DNA of 11,623 nt, from the NCBI GenBank assembly GCA_937959095.1, contig CALGLY010000262.1:1-11623 (forward strand), in the 5' to 3' direction. The stretch comes from an uncultured Saprospiraceae bacterium (GTDB lineage Bacteria; Bacteroidota; Bacteroidia; Chitinophagales; Saprospiraceae). Each line of letters begins with the position of its first letter. Positions within the stretch are counted from its first letter, which is position 1. The notes beneath the pieces were generated by a model, which was not told the DNA's origin, did not search any database, and worked only from the letters and a program-made list of their open reading frames with translations. Of the stretch, positions 6,718 through 11,623 are shown piece after piece. Both the position numbers and the translations under genes were made by a program.

Positions 6718-8490
6718 ATGAGTTGTCAAGGATGTGCTACTGGCACAGATGGAAAGGCAAAGGGATGTAAAAGTAATGGTGGCTGTTCGTCGGGTGGTTG
6801 TAACCGCTTAAATACCTACGATTGGCTGTCTAAAATGGATATTTATGACCCTTCTGCCTTTGAATATGTAGAAGTTAGTTTTAAGAATGGCTCTCGAAAG
6901 TCCTTCTATAGAAATGAACCACATACCCGCGCTATCACAGGCGATACCGTAGTAGTAGAATCGCAGAACGGACATGATATTGGTAAGATTTCCTTATCAG
7001 GCGAACTCGTTCGTTTGCAGATGAAGAAGAAGAAAACCGATGAACAATCGGTATCCTATGGCATTATTCGCAAAGCAAATGAGCGTGATATGGAACGCTT
7101 ACGAGAAGCACGCGCTTCCGAGCCAGGCATTAGAGTACGAGCGCGTGTAATTGCTCGTTCATTGAGCTTGGAAATGAAGATTGGAGATGTAGAGTTTCAG
7201 GGCGACAAGCGCAAAGCAACCTTCTATTATGTAGCAGATGGCCGTGTAGATTTCCGTGAATTGATTCGGCACTTCGCCAAAGAATTTAAAGTAAAAATAG
7301 AAATGCGTCAAATCGGAGCGCGACAAGAATCGGCACGTATTGGAGGCGTAGGTTCTTGTGGTCGTGAGTTGTGCTGCTCTACTTGGCTTACCGATTTCAA
7401 ATCGGTTTCTACTACCGCAGCACGTTACCAAAATTTAGCCATCAACCAATCCAAACTTTCAGGGCAGTGTGGGCGTTTAAAATGTTGTCTAAACTACGAG
7501 TTGGACACTTATATGGATGCACTCGAAGATTTCCCGAAAGGTGTGGACGCACTCTATACAGAAGCAGGTAAAGCGGTATTGGTAAAGACCGATATTTTTA
7601 AGCGTGTCATGTATTTTGCCTACGAAAAAGAAGGTTTTAGAGGGCAGTTTTATCCTTTGGATGTAGAACGCGTGAAAGAAATTGCAGCAATGAATAAAGC
7701 AGGTGAAAAGCCGCTAGATTTACAAATGTTACAAATTCTAGAATATGTAGCTCCAGAAGATGAAGTAGATTTCGATGCAAACTTAACAGGGGTAATAGAA
7801 CTGCCACCTGAAGTACGCAAAAAGAAGCGTAGAAAACGTGGCGGAAAAGATAAACCTTCTAAAAGAGGCGGAAGAGCTTCTGATTCTAAAGGAGATAGTG
7901 CTTCGAGAAAGCCATCGGCTAGAGGAAGTAGAGGAGCAACAAACGAAAAGCGTTCTTCTTCGGCTAGAGGAAACCGAAAAACAGAAGAACGCAAAGATTC
8001 ATCAGCTGCGGGTACGCCTAAGAGCGGAAGAGAAGAGAGAAGAGCGCAACGTAGTGAAGGTGCAAAAGAGGCAAAACCAAGCAGAAGTCGCGATAGAAGA
8101 AGAGGTAAGAATAAAGACGCTGCTAAACCACCTATTGCAAAAACGGGAGGTGCAAAAGAGCAGCCGAAGGAAAATAAAACAGGCGATAGTACAAAGTCAA
8201 GACGCAGCAGTTGGAAAAACAAAAAGCGCGAGACTACAAAAACTACTGATAAGCCTACGACTGGCAATACAAAAAAGTCGAGTTGGGATGATAAGCCAAC
8301 AGATAAATCGAAGTCGAGCAATAAAAAATCAAGTTGGGACGACAAACCAGCAGATAAATCGAAGTCGAGCAATAAAAAGTCAAGTTGGGATGATAAACCA
8401 ACAGATAACAAACCGACTAGTCGAAGAGATAGAAGAAATAATAGGAACAAGCGGAATAATAACAATAACAAAACCGACGATAAGAGTTGA
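6718..8490 (+). CDS. ricT: RicT/YaaT-like PSP1-domain protein with long basic C-terminal tail
   Basis: Homologue of RicT (YaaT), a PSP1-domain subunit of the iron-sulfur Ric complex that in Bacillus subtilis partners RNase Y in mRNA maturation. The N-terminus is Cys-rich (C3, C6, C17, C23, C28). The core PSP1 region (about 50-270) contains GSCGRELCC (C214, C219, C220) and GQCGRLKCC (C251, C256, C257), the likely Fe-S ligands. From about residue 367 to 590 the protein is a low-complexity tail rich in Lys, Arg, Ser, Gly and Asp, starting RKKKRRKRGGK and including tandem SSWDDKP units. Such a tail is likely disordered and could bind RNA or acidic partners (inference). It roughly doubles the size relative to the Bacillus protein. 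The start at 6718 gives the MSCQGC opening. No Shine-Dalgarno is visible; the 120-bp spacer to holB shows only an 8-bp inverted repeat (6614-6621, 6672-6679). Confidence 0.9.
   Translation: MSCQGCATGTDGKAKGCKSNGGCSSGGCNRLNTYDWLSKMDIYDPSAFEYVEVSFKNGSRKSFYRNEPHTRAITGDTVVVESQNGHDIGKISLSGELVRLQMKKKKTDEQSVSYGIIRKANERDMERLREARASEPGIRVRARVIARSLSLEMKIGDVEFQGDKRKATFYYVADGRVDFRELIRHFAKEFKVKIEMRQIGARQESARIGGVGSCGRELCCSTWLTDFKSVSTTAARYQNLAINQSKLSGQCGRLKCCLNYELDTYMDALEDFPKGVDALYTEAGKAVLVKTDIFKRVMYFAYEKEGFRGQFYPLDVERVKEIAAMNKAGEKPLDLQMLQILEYVAPEDEVDFDANLTGVIELPPEVRKKKRRKRGGKDKPSKRGGRASDSKGDSASRKPSARGSRGATNEKRSSSARGNRKTEERKDSSAAGTPKSGREERRAQRSEGAKEAKPSRSRDRRRGKNKDAAKPPIAKTGGAKEQPKENKTGDSTKSRRSSWKNKKRETTKTTDKPTTGNTKKSSWDDKPTDKSKSSNKKSSWDDKPADKSKSSNKKSSWDDKPTDNKPTSRRDRRNNRNKRNNNNNKTDDKS
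8272..8409 (+). repeat. 51-bp in-frame tandem repeat in the ricT tail
   Basis: Two full units (8272-8322, 8323-8373) and a partial third (8374-8409) encode KKSSWDDKPTDKSKSSN, the same with Thr to Ala, and KKSSWDDKPTDN (residues 519-564). Units 1 and 2 differ at 6 of 51 bases, 5 of them synonymous. A degenerate earlier relative, SRRSSWKNK, lies just upstream. The pattern suggests an old duplication kept at protein level. Confidence 0.85.
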
Positions 8491-9050
8491 TAGCAAAAGC
8501 TAACATAGTATCAAATCACACATTGAGCCAACAAGTTCGCAGCTTAGGTATCAAAACAATGGGTGATTTGATGACCTATGTGCAAGCAATTCCTTACGGA
8601 CGCAGTTCGGATAGAAGTCGTGTCGATTTAGTTTTGCTAGAAAATAGAGGGACTTGTAGTTCCAAGCACGCTTTGATAAAAGCAATTGCCCAAGAAAACG
8701 ACTTGGAAGAACTACAACTCATCATCGGCATCTATAAAATGACCAAATCGAATACGCCTAATATTGGAGATCCTATTGAGCGTAGTCTCTTAAGCTATAT
8801 TCCAGAAGCACACTGCTATCTAAAGTCTCAAAAGCAGCGGATAGACGTGACGGCGAATGGAGCAAGTTTTGAACGTATAGCAGCCGATTTGTTGGAAGAA
8901 CAAGAAATAAAACCTTCCCAAATCGGACAGTATAAAGTGGATTATCATCAACAATATCTAAAAGATTGGATAGCGCGTGAAGACATTCCACTAGATTTTG
9001 AAGCAGTTTGGGCAATCCGAGAAGCGTGCATTGCCAATCTTAGTAATTAA
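8487..9050 (+). CDS. Transglutaminase-like conserved hypothetical protein
   Basis: Small cytoplasmic protein (up to 187 residues), possibly a papain/transglutaminase-fold enzyme. The sequence shows a well-spaced candidate triad: C57 in RGTCSSKHALIKAI, H109 in PEAHCYL and D120 in QRIDVT. This resembles the Cys-His-Asp order of the transglutaminase core (GxC then a helix; H before a strand; D a few residues later). IPYGRSSDR upstream and YHQQYLKDW near the C-terminus look conserved from memory of related hypothetical proteins. The start is uncertain: TTG at 8487 overlaps the ricT stop as TTGA and would couple translation. The first ATGs (Met25, Met28) would remove the N-terminus, although the catalytic part would remain. 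No signal peptide or membrane segment. The substrate and reaction are unknown. Confidence 0.7.
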   Translation: MIAKANIVSNHTLSQQVRSLGIKTMGDLMTYVQAIPYGRSSDRSRVDLVLLENRGTCSSKHALIKAIAQENDLEELQLIIGIYKMTKSNTPNIGDPIERSLLSYIPEAHCYLKSQKQRIDVTANGASFERIAADLLEEQEIKPSQIGQYKVDYHQQYLKDWIAREDIPLDFEAVWAIREACIANLSN

Positions 9051-9115
9051 AAAATTGATAATTAAAAATTGATAATTAAAGTGCTTTCATTTTCAATTTT
9101 CAACTTTCAATTATC
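9051..9115. repeat. AT-rich tandem and inverted repeat between the transglutaminase-like gene and lpdA
   Basis: AAAATTGATAATTA occurs twice in tandem (9051-9064, 9065-9078). Positions 9057-9081 can pair with 9091-9115 in a long imperfect hairpin with a 9-nt loop. The interior mismatches are three A-C (9064/9108, 9068/9104, 9078/9094) and one T-T. The stem is almost all A/T and too weak to be a good terminator. It occupies nearly the whole spacer before lpdA, starting right at the upstream stop codon. No TAnnTTTG box was seen here. Confidence 0.6.
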
Positions 9116-9132
9116 TAGTATTAATTGAAAAC

Positions 9133-10533
9133 ATGAAATACGATGTAACCGTAATTGGTGCAGGCCCTGGCGGATACGTAGCAGCCATTCGAGCAGCACA
9201 GTTGGGCTTCAAGGTAGCTATTATAGAAAAGGATAGTCTAGGTGGAACATGCCTGAATGTAGGTTGTATTCCATCGAAAGCCTTATTGGATTCTTCGGAG
9301 CATTATCACAATGCCAAAGAGCGATTCGAGACGCACGGCATTCAAGTGACAGGTCTAAAGATAGATATGCCACAAATGATAAAGCGCAAGCAAGAAGTAG
9401 TGAATCAGACGGTGGGAGGTATTGGCTTCTTGATGAAGAAAAATAAAATTGATGTCTTTGAAGGATTAGGTTCTTTTGTGGATGCACATACCATAAAAGT
9501 AACCAAAGCCGACGGCTCTAGCGAAACGATAGAGACGGATAAAACCATCATAGCGACGGGTTCTAGCGCGAATACGCCTGCGGCTTTCAATTATGATGGC
9601 AATCGAGTAATTAGCTCTACCGAAGCCCTCGAAATAACGAAAGTACCAAAGCGTATGGTTATCATAGGTGGCGGAGTGATTGGTTTGGAGTTAGGTTCTG
9701 TTTATGCGCGACTTGGTACAGAAGTAGAAGTTGTGGAGTTTCTGGATAGAATCATTCCAGCTATGGATAAAGACTGTAGTAAGGAACTGATGCGCGCTAT
9801 GAAAAAGCTGGGTGTCAAATTCCACCTAAAGCACAAAGTAGTGAGTGTGGAAGCGATGAAGACCAAAGTAAAAATTGGTGTAGAAAAGCGTGATTCAGAT
9901 GTTAGTTTCAGCCTCGATGCGGACTACTGCTTGATTGCAATTGGACGTATTCCACATACGGATAATTTAGGCTTGGAAAACATCGGTATCATGACTGATG
10001 AGCGCGGACGTATTCCTGTGGATGCACACCTACAAACCAATGTGCCAGGCATCTACGCAATAGGTGATGTGATAAAAGGCATGATGCTCGCACACAAAGC
10101 CGAAGAGGAAGGCGCATTCGTAGCCGAAGTCATAGCAGGCGAAAAGCCACATATTGATTACAATTTGATTCCAGGGGTAGTCTACACTTGGCCAGAAGTG
10201 GCTGCGGTAGGACAAACCGAGGAACAACTCAAAGAAGCGGGTGTACCATACAAAGCTGGTAAATTTCCATTTAAAGCATTAGGTCGCGCTCGTGCAAGTA
10301 TGGATATTCAAGGCATGGTAAAGGTACTCGCTCATAAAGACACCGACGAGATTCTAGGCGTACACATGGTAGGGCCTAGAACGGCTGATATGATTGCAGA
10401 AGCCGTAGCAGTGATGGAATTCCGAGGTTCGGCAGAAGATGTGGCACGTATGAGTCACGCTCACCCGACCTATACGGAAGCGATGAAAGAAGCAGCGATG
10501 GCTGCTACTGCGGATCGGGCGATTCATGTGTGA
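9133..10533 (+). CDS. lpdA: Dihydrolipoyl dehydrogenase (E3)
   Basis: FAD-dependent pyridine nucleotide-disulfide oxidoreductase that reoxidises dihydrolipoyl groups with NAD+ in pyruvate, 2-oxoglutarate and branched-chain 2-oxoacid dehydrogenase complexes, and in the glycine cleavage system. Visible features are the FAD-binding GAGPGG (9-14), the redox disulfide C40-C45 in GGTCLNVGCIPSK, and the NAD-binding GGGVIGLELGS followed by acidic VVEF. The second FAD contact is YAIGDV, followed by LAHKAEEEG. The C-terminal dimer-interface base is H444 with E449 (HPTYTE). Length (466) is standard. The ATG at 9133 puts the FAD motif at the expected distance from the N-terminus. No E1 or E2 genes are next to it, so it may be shared by several complexes. 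It ends at a strong intrinsic terminator. Confidence 0.97.
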   Translation: MKYDVTVIGAGPGGYVAAIRAAQLGFKVAIIEKDSLGGTCLNVGCIPSKALLDSSEHYHNAKERFETHGIQVTGLKIDMPQMIKRKQEVVNQTVGGIGFLMKKNKIDVFEGLGSFVDAHTIKVTKADGSSETIETDKTIIATGSSANTPAAFNYDGNRVISSTEALEITKVPKRMVIIGGGVIGLELGSVYARLGTEVEVVEFLDRIIPAMDKDCSKELMRAMKKLGVKFHLKHKVVSVEAMKTKVKIGVEKRDSDVSFSLDADYCLIAIGRIPHTDNLGLENIGIMTDERGRIPVDAHLQTNVPGIYAIGDVIKGMMLAHKAEEEGAFVAEVIAGEKPHIDYNLIPGVVYTWPEVAAVGQTEEQLKEAGVPYKAGKFPFKALGRARASMDIQGMVKVLAHKDTDEILGVHMVGPRTADMIAEAVAVMEFRGSAEDVARMSHAHPTYTEAMKEAAMAATADRAIHV

Positions 10534-10556
10534 TTTACATTTGGGTAAAAAAATAT

Positions 10557-10602
10557 AAAGGAGGCATGAAGAAAATAAATTCTTCATGCCTCTTTTGTTT
10601 TT
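10557..10602 (+). terminator. Intrinsic terminator downstream of lpdA
   Basis: GAGGCATGAAGAA (10561-10573) pairs perfectly with TTCTTCATGCCTC (10580-10592) around an AATAAA loop. AAAG/CTTTT extends the base, and TTTTGTTTTT follows at 10593-10602. It begins 24 bp after the lpdA stop. It isolates the following HEPN-YegP unit from lpdA transcription. Confidence 0.92.
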
Positions 10603-10667
10603 CGAATCTATTTTTTGTATATTTATACTTCACTCTTTACAAAAAACTAACTCAAAAACTGGAACTA

Positions 10668-11273
10668 ATGATTGATGATATTGTTTTTATTTATGATGGT
10701 AATTTAGGACGAATCAAAAATCTCTTGAATTTATATGAAAACCTTACGGGCAATCAAAGAGGACGGAGGACTACACAAAGTACTGACATTTTACGAAGTG
10801 CTGTAGTCTTCTTACATGCAACTATGGAGGATTTTCTTAGGAGTTTACTGAAATTAAGATTGCCGTTAGAAATAGAGCCTAAACTAAAAGATATTCCACT
10901 ATATGGTCCTACTAGAGATGATAAACAAGCAAAGTTTAGTTTGGCTTACTTGTCTAAATTCAGAGGGCAAACAGTTGATGAGGTAGTAGAAAAATCTGTG
11001 CATAGCTATTTGGATAGACAAAGCTTTAATAACTCTAGTGACATATCTGCATCTTTGATGCGAATTGGTCTATATATTACTCCTGCAATGCAAAGTTGTT
11101 ATTCTGTATTAGATAATATGATTAAAAGAAGACACCTTATAGTTCATCAAACCGATAAAGAGATAAGAAGAGGCAGAGGTTTTCATTCGACAAAATCTAT
11201 AAGCACTCGTGATGTGAAACTTTGGATAAAAAGAGTAGACACTTTTGTAAAGGAAATTCTCAATCAACTATAA
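10668..11273 (+). CDS. HEPN-like protein with R-x4-H motif, possible ribonuclease or toxin
   Basis: Unrecognised protein of 201 residues whose layout suggests the HEPN superfamily. It is predicted helical; an early helix ILRSAVVFLHATMEDFLRSL (41-60) is typical of the first core helices. Near the C-terminus KRRHLIVHQ (153-161) contains R155-x4-H160, the HEPN RNase signature. Other positive residues follow (EIRRGR). Many HEPN proteins with this motif are metal-independent RNases in toxin-antitoxin, abortive-infection or CRISPR-associated systems; whether this one is active is inference. The frame is open back to 10530, but that stretch translates the lpdA terminator hairpin and T-tract, so I chose the ATG at 10668. 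A YegP-like gene follows after 2 nt, so the two are probably cotranscribed. No MNT-type nucleotidyltransferase, the usual HEPN antitoxin partner, is present in the window. By eye the codons are more AT-rich than in lpdA. Confidence 0.7.
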   Translation: MIDDIVFIYDGNLGRIKNLLNLYENLTGNQRGRRTTQSTDILRSAVVFLHATMEDFLRSLLKLRLPLEIEPKLKDIPLYGPTRDDKQAKFSLAYLSKFRGQTVDEVVEKSVHSYLDRQSFNNSSDISASLMRIGLYITPAMQSCYSVLDNMIKRRHLIVHQTDKEIRRGRGFHSTKSISTRDVKLWIKRVDTFVKEILNQL

Positions 11274-11275
11274 AT

Positions 11276-11623
11276 ATGGAAAAATTTCAAATATTTGAAG
11301 ATAAAAAAGGAAAGCACCGATTTAGATTGCTCGCTGCTAACGGAGAGATACTACTTAAAAGTCAGGCTTACATTTCCGAAAGAGGAGCTAAATATGGCGT
11401 TGATGCTGTAGTCAGAGCTTCTGAAGTGAAATCTAATTTTGTGAGGAAGAAATCAAAGGATGGAAAATTATACTTCAATATCAAAGCGACAAATGGAAAA
11501 ATAGTAGGCACAAGTAGGAAATATTTTAGTGAAAGTGGCTTAGAATGGGGTGTAAAATCTGTCATGAGAAACTCAGCAACAGCTAAAAATGGTATGACTT
11601 TGGTTAGTACTACAAAGGAAATA
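11276..11623 (+). CDS. YegP/DUF1508-family protein with two repeats, 3' end beyond window
   Basis: The frame runs from the ATG at 11276 to the window edge, 116 codons without a stop. Residues about 4-49 (FQIFEDKKGKHRFRLLAANG, then GAKYGVDAVVRAS) form one DUF1508/YegP repeat. Residues about 55-100 (YFNIKATNGKIVGTS, then GLEWGVKSVMRNS) form a second. The alternation of aromatic residues, the AANG/ATNG turn and the G-V-x-x-V helix are characteristic of the family. YegP proteins are small, dimeric or tandem alpha-beta proteins of unresolved biochemical role. Most members are little more than two repeats long, so only a short tail is probably missing. The start is 2 nt after the HEPN-like gene's stop, which suggests translational coupling and a shared function. 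Confidence 0.82.
   Translation, partial: MEKFQIFEDKKGKHRFRLLAANGEILLKSQAYISERGAKYGVDAVVRASEVKSNFVRKKSKDGKLYFNIKATNGKIVGTSRKYFSESGLEWGVKSVMRNSATAKNGMTLVSTTKEI

Noticed and set aside
8323..8373. Possible CRISPR-like or mobile repeat at the 51-bp units
   Set aside because: The units are in frame, directly contiguous without spacers and mostly synonymous in their differences, so they are protein-level tandem repeats.
7650..8471. 273-codon open frame on the minus strand within ricT
   Set aside because: It is antisense to the low-complexity Lys/Arg/Ser tail; the Leu/Ser-rich product simply mirrors those codons. No homology-like motif or start signal is visible.
7838..8503. 221-codon plus-strand frame inside ricT and past its stop
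   Set aside because: Its product is a frame-shifted reading of the repetitive tail. The PSP1 motifs and repeat conservation support the other frame.
10530..10667. Upstream extension of the HEPN-like gene to 10530
   Set aside because: This stretch overlaps the end of lpdA and translates the terminator hairpin and T-tract (KKINSSCLFCF), so the ATG at 10668 is far more likely.

Overview
The window reads as chromosomal DNA from a member of the Bacteroidota. The evidence is a secreted protein with a type IX secretion (T9SS) type A C-terminal sorting domain, the absence of Shine-Dalgarno sequences before most starts, one match to the phylum's TAnnTTTG promoter box, and a RicT protein with the Cys-rich N-terminus I associate with this phylum. 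Class cannot be fixed from sequence alone; Saprospiria- or Cytophagia-like is a guess. There is no rRNA, tRNA, CRISPR array or recognisable insertion sequence.

Layout. Position 2-619 is the 3' part of a SAM-dependent methyltransferase gene cut by the window edge. Position 843-3149 encodes a large secreted T9SS protein with a protease-associated (PA) domain and no visible catalytic domain. A 393-bp gap (3150-3542) holds a 155-bp imperfect palindrome and a strong bidirectional terminator, and separates that gene from a convergent M50 site-2-type metalloprotease with CBS domains (3543-4640, minus). A divergent intergenic region with a perfect 12-bp inverted repeat leads into a Cys-type glutathione peroxidase (4930-5406), followed by a hairpin-rich spacer and holB (DNA polymerase III delta'). 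Next come ricT with a long basic repeat-containing tail, a small transglutaminase-like protein overlapping the ricT stop, another repeat-rich spacer, and lpdA (dihydrolipoyl dehydrogenase), which ends in a clear intrinsic terminator.

The right end (10668 to the edge) is different in character. A HEPN-like protein with an R-x4-H motif is followed after only 2 nt by a YegP/DUF1508 protein with two repeats, open at the window edge. This two-gene unit is the best candidate for an undescribed system, possibly toxin-antitoxin- or defence-like, but that is inference.

Most of the remaining genes are housekeeping: redox defence, replication clamp loading, RNA maturation and 2-oxoacid dehydrogenase metabolism. 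The recurring non-coding theme is intergenic palindromes. Four different ones sit at 3179-3333, 4846-4877, 5413-5480 and 9051-9115. The first has mismatches that almost all become G-U pairs if the minus strand is transcribed.
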